Shown here: in pieces, positions 42,495 to 54,718 of the stretch
How the letters are laid out: every line of letters begins with the position of its first letter
Numbering within the stretch: the first letter of the stretch is position 1
Assembly: GCA_023653785.1 (NCBI GenBank)
Contig: JAMKCH010010135.1
Span: 47,955 to 111,954, forward strand
DNA length: 64,000 nucleotides
Direction: 5' to 3'
Source: Ophioderma brevispina
Taxonomy: Eukaryota; Echinodermata; Ophiuroidea; Amphilepidida; Ophiodermatidae
The notes under the pieces: generated by a model
Seen by the model: the letters and a program-made list of their open reading frames with translations, nothing else
What the model was told of the DNA's origin: nothing
Databases searched by the model: none
Translations under genes and position numbers: made by a program

Positions 42495-42845
42495 TCCGCT
42501 ATTTCATGTGGTACAGTGGATAAGAGCTCGTCCCGCATGCCAAAGTTTGTGGGTTCGAAGCCCGATGGGGCCAATGTGTTTCACAATGAGTAAGGTGCTT
42601 CTTTACCTCAATTACTCCTCTCTACCCAGGTGTATGAACGGGTACCGGCCATTATCCAGGGCTGGGAAGGTAACAGACTCGCTGTAGATGAGGTGGGGCG
42701 ATCCCAAACAGCAGCATTATATATGGTGGAGTCTGGCCCATCCTTCGAAAGAGCGATGGGCACGCCTCTGTGTCCACCGGTCCGTTCCTTACGTTTTACT
42801 AAAGTAAATTTGGCCGAACAAAAAAATTGTCCAGGAAAATAATAT
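42495..42845 (+). mobile_element. tRNA-derived SINE
   Basis: The head GTGGTACAGTGGATAAGAGC carries a box A-like TGG...AGTGG, and GGGTTCGAAGCC matches box B, spaced as in tRNAs. The non-tRNA body contains CTACCCAGGTGTATGAACGG and GGTACCGGCCATTA, a type of SINE body seen in marine invertebrates, and it ends in an A-rich stretch (about 42830-42848). It is not a functional tRNA because the stems do not pair properly. Confidence 0.65.
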
Positions 42846-42849
42846 TTTT

Positions 42850-44574
42850 TCCGGCGCTATCAGGATTGTGTGTGTTTCATCCGTTAACGGATTATAAAAC
42901 GTTTTATTTTTTTTTTTTTTTCTAATAGTGTCACCGCAACATTAGTTCCCAGCTTTATTAAGTATCTTCTAGGAGCCGGACTTTGACTCCGGTATAGACT
43001 ATATCTGCTTGACATCTTGGTAATAAAGAAACTGAGTAGGGTATCCCCATTAGGTTAGAGTGTACTAGCTACCATAGCAAATCATATATCGAATCAAACC
43101 GGGAACTCGTGACAAGGCCATTTGAGTAAAGTGTTGAAACAAATGATACGTACAACACTCAATGGAAAACACCAATAGGGTGGATAGGACTTTAGGAATG
43201 GACACTCCGTCAACAGGAAAAATGTTTAAATCGGTACTCTTTACGGACGAATTGAAATCCAAGGCTGAGACCCAGAGAAGTGGGAAGAACGATCAGGAGT
43301 ACGTCGCGTGGCCAAATGTCGCAAAAGCGGTATGACGCTGATGCAGCTTAAACCCCACAGAACGTCCATACGCAGCTGAGGCAACCTTGATTCAATTTTA
43401 TCGAATTGAATCCCGGGGCATCAGCCACTGAAATTGCTTAATTTTTTTTAAGATAAACAAAAACGTGTTGAAGTAACAGTTTCTTCCTTAACCGCTACTA
43501 AGACATGCTACCTGGTCACAGATATAAGACAATAGTATGTACTGTAACGCGAATAACATTGTCAATTATGTCATCCTCGTACGCTTACAACATAAACACA
43601 CCGATGTCAAACATGGTAAAGCAAGACTGTTTTGCATGGTCAACTAATGATCGGAAAAATGCTTTTGAAGCGCCCCTAATGCGTGAATGATGTTTGCCAT
43701 TAAGTTTATAGTCAAAATTAAAACAAAGCCGGACATTCCAAGTTAATTGGACATACAGTAGTAGAAGTTGACGGCCGAATACGCCGTCCATGTATACAAA
43801 CTGTTATACGCTTTTAAGCGAACAGAATTAGCTAGAAAAATTTTAAATTTTTTATAACAAAAACTGATATAGATGAATGAAACAATCATTAACGGTATCA
43901 TAAATAAGAAGCATTTTGATGTTGAAGATGTTGGTAATGACAAACTTAGATTACAAAAGACGTAGCTAGTAGTATAAACATTTAAGTCATGTTGATCCCA
44001 GAATAAACTAGTGTTCCATTGACTAATTCACGGTCATCAAATGTGTTTTTGACCTTGATCTAAATTTATATTCCCATCACGCATGAGACATGTGGACCGG
44101 AAAGCGGTCCTCACTTCCAAACAGAAATTCATGAAAAAACTAGGCCTTTAAAAATTTGGGATATGTCGAATTATTATTAGTATAGATTTATTCGGTAAAA
44201 ATTGGTAAGCAAACGGATCTCCCCAGGGTGTGCCACCTCAATGAATTTCTGAATGGTCTTTCGCTACCTACCAGGAATAAAACCACGCTGCGCTAAACTG
44301 ATAGTATAAACTAACGATTGGATACCATAATAGGGTAAGTTTGATTAATTTTGAATATAAGAATTTCAAAACCATATTTCATGGAAAACAAAAATCAGAG
44401 GGGACGAGGTGGCCCCAATTAAAGTACTAATTAGGAATTATTTGCCTCTAAATCATAATGCTTAGGTTAGTGTTTAAATTAGAAATATAAACATTGTATC
44501 CTGGTTCTGCTTCCAAAAAGACACTGTGATTAGCATTGTAGATATATAAATTATATATATATATAGATATATCT

Positions 44575-44608
<34 letters not shown>

Positions 44609-44940
44609 ATAATACCGAGGTTACACCTGCTTCAAAGATAAGCTAAACACCGAATCTTCATCTGGAATTGCTCGCAAAATATGATCTTTATATCCAACAC
44701 CCCGAGATTGTCGAAATTACTGACGTAGTGTTTCTAGAAGACAAACAACTAGTGCGGTAATCCAAGGAGCAATATAAAGTGCTAACCCTCAAATTTGCAA
44801 GTGACTGGTTTGCATTTAATAAAAAAAGTATGAATGAAAACAACATGAACACAAATCAATTAAAGAATTCGTATATTCATACTTCTATACGTTACTAATC
44901 AGAATGTTCTACTCGGTCAAAAAGCATGCATTCATTATCC
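42850..44940. other. No gene recognised
   Basis: AT-rich sequence with a poly-T run (about 42908-42921) and an AT microsatellite. A short patch at about 43325-43440 resembles 61800-61930 (CGAATTGA, CCACTGAAATTGCTTA-like), suggesting another dispersed repeat. Confidence 0.4.
44545..44616. repeat. (AT)n microsatellite
   Basis: Alternating TA with a few G/C interruptions, partly self-complementary (ATATAGATATATCTATAT). Confidence 0.9.
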
Positions 44941-45108
44941 AGTAAGGGTTGGTGTTCAATAAGTCACCCAATGATTGCTTGCCGTTTTAGCCCGGTTCTT
45001 CCAGGTTTGAAACAGGTTTAATTGTTCAATCACAATTAAACATGCGTTCAACGTCATGAACCCCAAACGTCAACTGACGAGGTGAGTCTTGAAGCCTTCC
45101 CTAACAAT
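44941..45108. mobile_element. Degraded MITE, GCTTCAAAACTCA family
   Basis: AGTAAGGGTTGGTGTTCAAT, TTGCTTGCCG, CCCGGTTCTT ... GTCAACTGACGAGGTGAGTC, TTGAAGCC. A second, better preserved copy follows at 45158. Confidence 0.5.
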
Positions 45109-45157
45109 GCTCTGACGTCTAGATGGTGTCACCTTGAAATTTGTTCAACTGCATGAG

Positions 45158-45322
45158 CAGTAAGGGTTGGCTTCATTAACTCAACCACTGGTTGCTTGCC
45201 GGTTTCGCCCGTTTTAAGGTTCGAACAGGTCCATTGTTGCAAACAATAACACGTCACAACACATGGGAACCGAAAGTCAACCGGCGGTGGCTGAGTTTTG
45301 AAGCCGCCCTAAATACGCTTTG
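45158..45322. mobile_element. MITE, GCTTCAAAACTCA family, second tandem copy
   Basis: AGTAAGGGTTGGCTTCATTA, CTCAACCACTGGTTGC, TTGCCGGTTTCGCCC ... AAGTCAACCGGCGGTGGCTG, AGTTTTGAAGCCGCCC. The last arm is nearly the inverse of the first. Related to 32778-32925. Confidence 0.55.
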
Positions 45323-45584
45323 ATGTGGGTTAGCGCTTTAAAGGGCCCACACGTGTTATGTTTATACATAACAAAGCAGAGAGGTTGAGGAGTATAAGGT
45401 TTGCCATGCTACAGTACGTATTTGCGGAACTCACCCAGGTTTAACACTGTATCCGTACGCATCAAATGATTGTTTGATGACGGAATAATGCGTGTAATCA
45501 AATGGGTGAAGTGAGCCTGTTTGTTTAGGTTTCGAAAATACAGTAAGCCATTACAACAGCGAGTCCGTGACCTAATAAACGTTT

Positions 45585-46560
45585 TTCTGTATCCAAAATT
45601 ACGAAATCGCGTTTTAGAATCCGGGAGAGCTGATCAGATTGGTGAATTGCTGCGTTGACGTTGTTCCGGGTTTAATCTGATAGAAGGGGAAAAAACATGG
45701 AGAAAGTTGTTAAACACAATAAAGATAACAAGCGTTATCATAACGATACAAAATAGAGCATAAAACGCGTTCCCCATACTGCAAAGATAAAAACAACTAT
45801 AAAGTGGTAAGCTATATGCTTATTTTTCATAGTGTAAGCTATATTGCTTCTTTGTTCTATATTGTTATTTCATAGCCGTGTAATATGAATAAGCTACGGG
45901 GAGTTTTGGTTAGCTAAATTACAAAAACAATTGTACAATAAAATATTGAGAGCTTACATCATCATTTTTTCATGACTTTTATCATTACCTCAAGTTACCA
46001 TAGGTAGCAGACATTGAAAGAAAATTTCAGCTTTCAAGCATGTTGGAATGCAGCCCTCGCAAATGAACGGCCTTAGGACACTGCGTTACCATTTGACAGA
46101 TGTACCGCCAAGTCAAAAAGCGCCAAGCCCGACGCTGTATCCAAAATTACGAAATCGCGTTTTTAGATTCCTGAGAGCTGATCAGGATTGCGGGAATTGC
46201 TGGTTGCGTTGTTGCGTTTAATCTGAATAGAAGGGGAAAAAAAATGGAAAAAACACAATAAAGATTAACAGCGTTATCATAACGAAAACTAGAGCATAAA
46301 CGGACGCTATTCCCCATACTGCAAAGATACAAACAACTACTAAAGTGTAAGCTATATTGCTTATTTTTCAGGTGAAGCTATATTGGCTCTTTTTTCTATA
46401 TTGTATTTTCATATCGTGTAACTGGAATAAGCTAGGGGAGTTGTGTACTTAAATTACAAACACAATTTTTGCTACAATAAAATATCTGAGAGCTTAAATC
46501 TCATTTTTTCATGAATTTATCATTGACCTCAAGTTACCATAGGTAGCATACATTGCAGCA
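45585..46560. repeat. Tandem duplication, unit about 550 bp (45585-46020 and 46138-46560)
   Basis: GTATCCAAAATTACGAAATC begins both units, at about 45590 and 46138. GATAAAAACAACTATAAAGT-like sequence and CTCAAGTTACCATAGGTAGC are in both, in the same order. The copies differ by scattered small indels, as in the larger duplication. Confidence 0.8.
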
Positions 46561-46834
46561 AAAACATTCAGCATTTCAAGGCCTGTTGGAGATAGCTCAA
46601 ATGACTCTTTACCAAATATATTGTTGACCTCCTATCTGAACAACACATATCGTCGGCAGAATGCAAGACCAACGTAAGGAAAATTTTGTCGAAATTGAGT
46701 TTGGGTGAATTTTGAAAGAGGAGGTATTCGCGCACAATTTAAAATGTGTGCAGATATGTAAAGCGATTGATTAAAAAGGTTTAATTAGATAAAGAATTAA
46801 CGTAATGTTGCAATGCGCTTTCCCGCTTAGCACG

Positions 46835-48810
46835 ACCACGTAAAGGCTCAAGTCACACAGGCCGAATTTCTTTTTGCTAGAAACACTTCCAGACTGCTCA
46901 AGGGACTGGGATGCGATGGCCAATTAGAAAATTCTGAGCGTTTTCTTTTTCAGGTGGAGTTGGCAAGTATGGGACTGTTCTGTATAATCTTCTGTAGGTA
47001 TTACCAATAATTTGCAGAAACAACTTTATCCTTTTAGTTGAGCGGTTTGGACTGCAAAATGGTCGACACCCCTCCCTCGGTTTTACAACAAACGCAACCA
47101 CTGCTATTCGAAAGATAGTAATAAATAATTTAAAAAATTGATGGTTTGTGGTCAAAAACATTTGGATGCAGGGGTTTTTTGGGTCAAAAAATCACGTTTT
47201 TGAGCTAAAAAACTTAAGATATCAAGATTATTAATCTTAGAAAACCAATTTTAATCATCATGCAATACTATCAATATCTGACATTTATAATTATAGATTT
47301 CTGTTTTATACAATATAAAGGGTCTAGATTTTAGCCCCAAAAAACCTTTTTCCTAAAAAAAAACATCCTTTTTATCACATGTCACCACAAACGAGTCTTT
47401 ACCTGAACCATTATGCAATGTATAAAAACCTATATGCAACAACAAAAGGATCCCATAAAAATAATGATTGTAATATTTTACTTAAAAAATAAATACTAAT
47501 AATTTCTTTCTTACTTTGCAGCCCAAATTTCATTTTTCGTCATAAAAAATCAGCCCCTTGCCACCAAATATTTCAACCACAAACCATTCATTTTCTTAAA
47601 TCTTATGTATTTATCCTTCAATAAATGTGCGTGGTTTTGTTGTACGGTGGTGGGGAGGGGTAACTCGAAAACTAGAGCACTTTTCAGGCTCTGCCGCTCC
47701 GCGATTTTCAGGTGGGTGTTGTTTTGGCCAAGTCTGGGAATGTCTGTGTACAGTCTTCTGTAGTATTTTGTGGTCGGAAGCATGTGGCAAAATTTGAAAC
47801 AAGTGGCACTTAAAGGTACAGTCACACAGAAGGACCAGGCTCCCGCCCAACCTCTTCCGACGACACAAGACCGCAATTTTTTTCAAAAGCGGCTAGTCAT
47901 GTTCAAACTTGCCAAATTTACAATTTTCATCCCATTCATGGATGATTAGTCGGCGAGTTTCCCCGTCGTCAATGAGAAAAGGGATTTGCTGAAACACCTG
48001 CATTAGACAAAGCATATAAAAATCAAAAGATCAAGCCTTGTTTTAATTGGCGATTGCGCTCTTGTTCAGTCACCGATCAGTCGCCGACCTGAAACGACGC
48101 ACAAGCGGTGAATGTCGCTGTCAAGACTGTCGTCGATGATCGCCGAGTTGTTGACGCCAAAGAAAGGTACAGTCACTATAGAAAAAACAACCCGCGACGC
48201 GACCCCCAACCCTCTCCTAACTGCACAAGACCACAATTTTTCATTTCCAATAATCAGCTGCAGTCTTGTTAAACTTAAATATTTGCAAAGACAAGAGATG
48301 CTCGATCGCCTAGAAGTGGGCAAACAGCATCATGAAATCAATAAGATCAAGCATGGCACTTCTTCAGTTCACAATCAGTCGCAGAACTTAACACGACAGG
48401 ACAAGTTGCTGTCAAACTGCAAGGTGGCCGACCTTAGCTTCCGAGTTTAGCGCGATGTCCAGTTTGCGTGCTCTTTCTCCACACAACACTCATGATGCCG
48501 CCAAACTCATCGGCGCCACTGCTTCCAAATGCTACACTGTGTTCAGCCGACTGTTCCGATTCCAAAAAACTCGCCACGATTTTTCTTGCAGCTTACAAAA
48601 ATTGTGGCGGGTTTTTCAAAATGACACGTGATTCCTACCCACACAAGACTGCAAAAAAGACGTACAGGACAGTCCCAGAATTGGCCAAAACTACACCTGA
48701 AAAAGGAAAATTACTCAAGATTTTCGAAAAAATGGCAATCGGCACCAGTCTTGAGCAGTTCTGGAAGTGTTTTCGGCTGTGTGACTGAGCCTTGAGTTGG
48801 TCGTGCATTA
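46835..48810. repeat. Composite region bounded by inverted arms
   Basis: The left arm 46835-46990 (CACGACCACGTAAAGGCTCA, GAAACACTTCCAGACTGCTC, CTTTTTCAGGTGGAGTTGG) is matched in reverse at 48655-48810 (CACCTGAAAAAGG, GAGCAGTTCTGGAAGTGTTT, TGAGCCTTGAGTTGGTCGTG). In between lie a nested TIR element (47065-47680), a partial direct copy of the arm (about 47700-47770), and internal segments at 47815 and 48165 that share GGTACAGTCAC. No intact gene is seen. Confidence 0.5.
47065..47680. mobile_element. TIR element, copy 1 (CGACACCCCTCCC ends)
   Basis: Imperfect inverted arms of about 150 bases: ACAACAAACGCAACCAC, GATGGTTTGTGGT, GATGCAGGGG on the left, and their reverse on the right (CCCCTTGCCACCAAATATTT, ACCACAAACCATTC, TGGTTTTGTTGTAC). 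Same element at 57155-57770. Confidence 0.55.
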
Positions 48811-48819
48811 ACATTTCGC

Positions 48820-49560
48820 CCCTTCTTTTCAGTGCAGACCACGTAAAGGCACTTACGTTGGTCTTGCATTAAAACGATATTTGCCGCTTTTCACTGCAAG
48901 ACCAACGTAAGTGGCACTACCGTTGGCCTTGCAATTAAAAATGTTTACACCTTTCAGTGGAAGACCAACGTAAGTGGTACTTACGTTGGTCTTGCATTAA
49001 ATATTCTTCCCCTTTTCAGCGCAAAAGACCCAACGTAAGTGCACTAACGTTTGGTATTGCCAGTAAAACATTATTTGTCCTTAAAGGGCAAGACACCCCC
49101 CCCCCACAAGTACGTGGCACTTACGTTGGTCTTACATTAACCCCTTTTTCAGTGCAAGACCAACGTAGTGGCACTTACGTTGGCCTTGCATTAAAAAATG
49201 TTGCCCTTTTCAGGCAAGACCAACGTAAGTGGTACTTACGTTGCGTCTTGCATTAAATATTTCCCCCTTTTCCGTGCAAGGTACCACAACGTAAGTGGCA
49301 CTAAACGTTGGTCTGCATTAAACATATTTGTCCCTTTCAGTTGCAAGACCAACGTAATTGGCACTTACGTTGGTCTTGCATTATTTTAAACACCTTTTCA
49401 GTGCCCAAGACAACGTAAGTGGCAATTACGTTGGACCTTGATTGAAACAAGTTTTGCCCCTTTTCAGTGCAAGTCCAACGTAAGTGGCACTACCGTTGGT
49501 TTTGCATGAAAATGTGTTTGATGTGCAAGACCAACATAAGTGCAGCACTTACGTTTGTCT
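48820..49560. repeat. Hairpin minisatellite, unit about 63 bp, about 11-12 units
   Basis: Each unit is GCAAGACCAACGTAAGTGGC followed by its inverse ACTTACGTTGGTCTTGC, then a spacer like ATTAAAATATTTGCCCCTTT and TCAGT. Unit starts recur about every 63 bases from 48835 to 49550. Near-perfect arms of about 17 bases are retained in most units in spite of spacer drift. A single half-unit lies at about 46662. Confidence 0.82.
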
Positions 49561-52029
49561 GGCTAACAAGAAAATAACGATTTCTCTTCTGGTGTAAATA
49601 AATATTTTAATTAAGTTTATCGTAGTAAGAGCAGAAATTATTGATTATATCTTCCCAGCCATTTGAACTATTTTTCAATGTATAAAACATCACATATAAT
49701 CCATTGCCAACGATAAATTTCAGTAAGTCGATGAACATCCAGCCATATATACAAGAAGTGTTCCACGAATTTTTCAACAATGACCTCTAACAGACTTCTA
49801 CATGACCTTTGACCCTTCTTTATTCGTGAACACGCCATATGACCCAGTAATCAAGGAACACTGAGCAATTTTTGGGCAATACACACACTACTATTCTGTG
49901 CAGGAAGAAAGAAAGGGAAGAAGCACTTTCCTTCAGATTCTTTCCTAAGAAATGTGAAAGATTACATGAGAGTGAAAAATCACCTGGGAAAAGAGTGCAA
50001 TTTTCCTTCACACGGAGCAAAATCACTAGTTGAAAGATCTCACCAGAAGAACAGCCTTTTTGGTGTGCTTCCATGCACACATGTTGCTGGTTGAGCATTG
50101 TATATTTAAGAGCTAATTTGCATAATTTATGACCAAGAAATTGCAAATACATTATGGTCATGTGATACGCCCATTTCATTTTCGCTCACCACAAAAGTGT
50201 CAGCAAGATCGTAGCTATAGCAAGTAAGCTAATACGGGTTTGAGAACCCACTTTGTTTTAATACTTTTTTTGCCTGTTATAGGTCGTGTTGCTTGTACCC
50301 TATCCAATGACCAGAATTTTGGTTAAAAAATCCAACGGCAAAGTGGGTTTTCAGTTAGGCACCAACGGGAGGCAGAAGACCTTTTGCACTTAAGTTTTTA
50401 ATTTGTTATTTTTGCAATAGGAAGACCAGGACAATCATGATAATCTGACTAACTCTAATATAAGGTTCTGTACACCAAATCATTTATAACGGTGGTCTAT
50501 GAAAAATAGCAAAATGAGCAAGTTTCTGTCACATTTAAAAACTCTCACAGAGGAAAGTACAACAATATCACGCAAATATAACCAAGTTTTCAACATATAT
50601 AGCTCAACATCGTTGGTGGCCCCCCAATATTTTTTTTAGTTAAGAATCACCCAAACTTGACCAAATCAGTCGCCCGCCAAGATGCTATTCGCTACAGCTA
50701 GTAGTGGCAAATTCATGTGGAAATTGCTCAAAATTGAATGGCCGCCAAGTGCCAGCACACTGGGATAAACCTTACCAGTCTACCCTGCCAATCATGAAAT
50801 TCCAGCACTTATTAATATTACAAGTGCATTTGCAGACGTTTAAAGCAGTTTAGAGGATGCAATGCACAAGAAAGTAGTCCACCCAAAGTTTTTGATCCTT
50901 ACGGCAAACAAGTTTAGGGTGTTATAACCGATAAGTATCGGGCCAAACTGCATTAATTATCAGCTTTCAGTGAACTGATACGAATAGCTCACGTTAAATT
51001 TCATTTTAAGTTCACATTTTCGTCTTGTAGAGTTAATTGAACAGAAGAAATATACCAACCTGCATATTTTCAGCTCTTTGATTTCAAGCGGTATAAGGTA
51101 AATTTTAAACTTCCGTTCTCGAACACCGGTATCTACTAATAGAACTGAAAATTGCTCTAACCGCCTTGTTGACATCCAAGATATTAAACGATCGGTCCGG
51201 TTCAAAAGCAAATTCTGTTGGTCTCCTGTCGCTAATTAAGAAGCTAAGTATATAGACACATGTGTATGTGTGTTTATAATAGGATGTGAGGTAGGTGATT
51301 ATACAACTGCCTGATTGTCCTATGAGGGTATAATGATGCAACTATACCCCTTTGATACAATTATATGGAGATCGTAGATCTATATTTTTGCTACAATTTT
51401 CCAACATTTTTGTAGCATTTTGTCACTCTTAAAATCCTTCACTTGCTGGTGGATTTGGTCCATGTGGAGCAACTAAAGTCATGCTTGCTTTGTGTTGAAG
51501 ATGAATGAGCTGGGGGTTTGGGTGTTTCGGGGCTGGGCTCTGTCAAGTGGGGATGAGTCAATGCGCCGTGTTCCTGGGTTGTGAATTGGGCACATTATGT
51601 ATACAATTATATAATGTTGATCGTCCACAGGAGAAATACCTACATGTATGTATTTTTATATGTCTTGATCAATTGATTATTTAATAAAGGCAGTTTGTGA
51701 AAAGGGAAAAAAAAAAATCAACAGCAAAGTTCAAGCCATTTGGTAACACGTTGTATCGTTCCCCGGAATACCTATAAAAGAAAAGATTTCAAGCAAATAT
51801 ATTTCTTGTGAAATAGTACAAAACAAACTCTTTAAATGTATGAGACAATTTCTTATTCACATCCAAAGAGTGACAAATCACCCCGAAAGTGGAGACGAAA
51901 AGTCGATTACCGTCGGCCGGAGATTCTCAGGTTGAGTTATATTTGTAATTGTCATTAAAATAAGTGGAGCTAAACCACTTGAGGGGAGGTAGTTTTAGTA
52001 CATTAAAATTTCTAGTTACATTTTGTCAG
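49561..52029. other. No gene recognised upstream of SLCO copy B
   Basis: Mostly unassigned. A small hairpin pairs GAGAACCCACTTTG (about 50241) with CAAAGTGGGTTTTC (about 50340). Near 51967 the string GAGCTAAACCACTT matches the region upstream of SLCO copy A (about 23985-24000 on the minus strand), so the duplicated SLCO segment extends upstream of the first coding exon. Confidence 0.45.
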
Positions 52030-52821
52030 CGTTGATATGGCAACTGTCACTGAATTTTCGGGAAAAAATTCAACGATGAGGGACTTCACAAGCGGCCGCA
52101 GGAAGAAAATACGCAAAGTGTGCAAAGCTACACCAGAAACCATGTTGATGGGCTGAAAGTAAAAGACTTATCGCCAACCATTGTGGTAGTACATCAAAGG
52201 GGTGACATCTTTCATCCAACACACCTGATAGAATTCATTCTTCACATTTCTATCCTGTCAAGTTTTGTGTATTTCATTCGGCCTACCCAGAATCGATTTA
52301 TCACTTAAGAGCGACGTTTTGGTTACTAGTTCTCAATCGGGTCTATTGATCCAACTTGATGATTTAGCGGCATTGTCGTTAGGTATCCCATTTGCCTATA
52401 TTGCTGGCAAAACAAAATAGGCCAGGTGGCTGGCGGTGTTAGCTTGTACCTCAATTATAGCTCTTGGCAGGGTACTCCAAGTGCTTCCTCACTATGTACT
52501 GATCAGTCGACCCGCTATCGCTTGTGCAGGTGTACAAAAGCTCTAACCTTCTACTGCTCAGGCATGCCCCTCTGAATTTCTTTGCCAAGAAGCTGGAACA
52601 TGATTTCATTAACGGACCACAAGTTCATCAACTAAAGGCAATTACTACAGGCCCGCCTGAATCATGTGAAGCCAAGCGACTGGATTCCAAGGTCCTATAT
52701 GGTGGTTAGTCGGAGTTCAAATTATTATCGGCATTGGAAAAGCTGCGTTTTATCCTATCTTAATACGTATATGGATGACATCCTCGGAAGAGATAGACAC
52801 AGACTCGTTGTATTTTACGGT
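52030..52821 (+). pseudogene. SLCO copy B, first coding exon (frameshifted)
   Basis: Acceptor TTTTGTCAG at 52029, then the start codon at 52037 (MATVTEFSGKN...), the same arrangement as copy A. An open stretch reads FHPTHLIEFILHISILSSFV (TM1). A shift follows near the ERRFG block at 52309. Then come SGLLIQLDDLAALSLGIPFA, an in-frame TAG near 52411, and RWLAVLACTSIIALGRVLQV (TM2-TM3). Later are WWLVGVQIIIGIGKAAFYPI and, after another shift, YMDDILGRDRHRLVVFYG ending at a GTAAGT donor. Some parts of this copy fit the family better than copy A does, so comparing both helps recover the ancestral frame. Confidence 0.78.
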
Positions 52822-54030
52822 GTAAGTTCATAGACGATTGTCCAAAGATTGAAGCGGTTTTGTGTGGTAGTATCTTAAAAAGGAATTTCTCTTCTATGAG
52901 CAGGAATAATATGGCAATTAAGTGTGGAATTAAAAAGGATAAAAGATAAAGGGACAATGGTACTGGAGCTTAATCTTATAGTGGGCAGGGGGACTAATGT
53001 ATTCAAAGGTTGGATTTCATGCTTGTATTTAAAAAAACGCGTTGTTATGTCGTTTTCGAGATCATCGATGTCGAGCGTACTTTGTTTGAGGTATCAAACT
53101 CACCGCAAATGGGGGGTGCATATGGGTTTTCGCTTTGAAATACGCGTTGTTTAGGGTTGAAAATTTCAACTATTTGCTTTTAACATTTCTTTTTACCATC
53201 AAAAAGGCTTGAAAAAAGTTGACACTCCACTAGGTTCGGGTCGGGTTCAACATAAAAGATCATGTGATCGTAATGGCCTCTCCCACGCCCATCTTCCTCC
53301 CTCTTATAATTACTTTCATACTAAGTAATCTCATCAACACTATAAATCGATCGTAAATGTTTTCCTAACGAAACTGTGAATACAGCTACAGTAGGTTATA
53401 TCAGGAATAATAAATAGTAGTATATTGCGTCGATTAGTATAAATGGTATGTCAAGGTGCCTTAATTGCTCTACACATTATTAACTATTATTTTATCATTA
53501 TATTGTAGTTCTAAAGGTACATTCACGGAAGATGGTTATAATAAAACTGAACTGAACTCAATAAAGCCACTATCACGATTTCTTCCAAGGTAACACATCG
53601 CGCCCCGATGTTTTCATCAAAATCCATTTTTTTTTGCACTTTGTATTGGAAATTGTTGTATGAAAGACCCATGTAAGTGGCTAAGCATAACACCCGCATT
53701 GCCAAGATATTTGATTTTTATGCTTTAATTTACTAATAAAAGTCGGATCCGACTTCTTAAAATGCCTAAGTTTCTGTTTTTCACAAGAAAAGTAATATAA
53801 GGTATTGATATTAGAGACAAATAGAGACATTTTGAATTTGGAAAAAAATGACTGTAGTGGCTTTAAGCCCAATTTATCGATACCTTATCTACCGCTGGTC
53901 TTCAAATTCAGATCAGTTAGATAGAATAAACATTTACTTGAATCCTGCTTACGCAAGTGAGGTAAGCTTCTGATTCAAACCTTACCAATTGGTAAGTCTG
54001 TTCTACTACTTGTTTCTTGATTATTTGTAG

Positions 54031-54323
54031 CACCTGGATACCCATTTTTGTATCGGACCTATATCGGCCTCCTGGTTGGCGGATATGTCCTGTCATTGAT
54101 ACGTTGATTTCGATCGCGTGTCAAAAGACGAAGTTCCTGACATTGCTTTGTCCGATCCGCGATGATGGGGCTTGGGTGTGATTTGGTTCTTTTTTGCGCA
54201 GGTTCTGCATTACATCGTGTTGATCTCTCAACCGGTACTGTTATAACCCAAAGGATCCTCTGGCAAAGAAGCAACACCAACAAAGAGCCCGAATAGTGAG
54301 ACAATTCTACGCAATAACAGAGG
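54031..54323 (+). pseudogene. SLCO copy B signature exon (frameshifted)
   Basis: Acceptor TTATTTGTAG at 54030 matches copy A's TTATTTGCAG. YVDFDRVSKDEVPDIALSDP is preserved; the next codons run into a TGA where copy A has the W-I-G-A-W-W signature. Further indels follow through the TM6 and K/S-rich tail. The donor position (GAGG|GTGTAG) corresponds to that of copy A. Length is within 1 base of the copy A exon (293 versus 294), so net indels nearly cancel. Confidence 0.78.
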
Positions 54324-54367
54324 GTGTAGATATTGTATCTGCTCAATTATTCGAATATTCCTTAAAT

Positions 54368-54718
54368 GGCTTGACTCAGAGATTTCCGAGAGATCGCCCT
54401 CAATTTTCAAACAATTGTGTTGTTTGCATATACATCATGCTTTTGCATACTAATTACTGTGTTAAGATAGCTAAGCTCAAATCAAGTCCTTCTATAGAAC
54501 ATCACAACTTTGTTATAATTCCGGATCCGGAAATTTTTTATACACATTATCCTATGTCACTGTATACCACACATAAAATAGTTTTTACTGCATGAAACGA
54601 CAAATCCGATACATCCAAAGTTGGAGGTGGGCATTTTTTGGTGACTATCTTTATTCTAGTTGACTATTTTTCAATAAATACACAAAATTTATATTTACCA
54701 CAAATCTCTGAGTCAGCC
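54368..54718. mobile_element. MITE, GGCTGACTCAGAGAT family, copy 1
   Basis: Ends GGCTTGACTCAGAGATTTC and AAATCTCTGAGTCAGCC inverted. 351 bp, starting about 45 bases after the copy B signature exon. Confidence 0.65.

Noticed and set aside
48957..49389. Repetitive 'KWYLRW/GTYVGLAL' open frames
   Set aside because: They are read-through of the hairpin minisatellite units, not protein-coding repeats.
48820..49560. CRISPR-like array of regularly spaced palindromic repeats
   Set aside because: The genome is eukaryotic (spliced SLCO gene, LINE, SINEs), spacers are similar to each other rather than unique, and there are no cas genes. It is a minisatellite.
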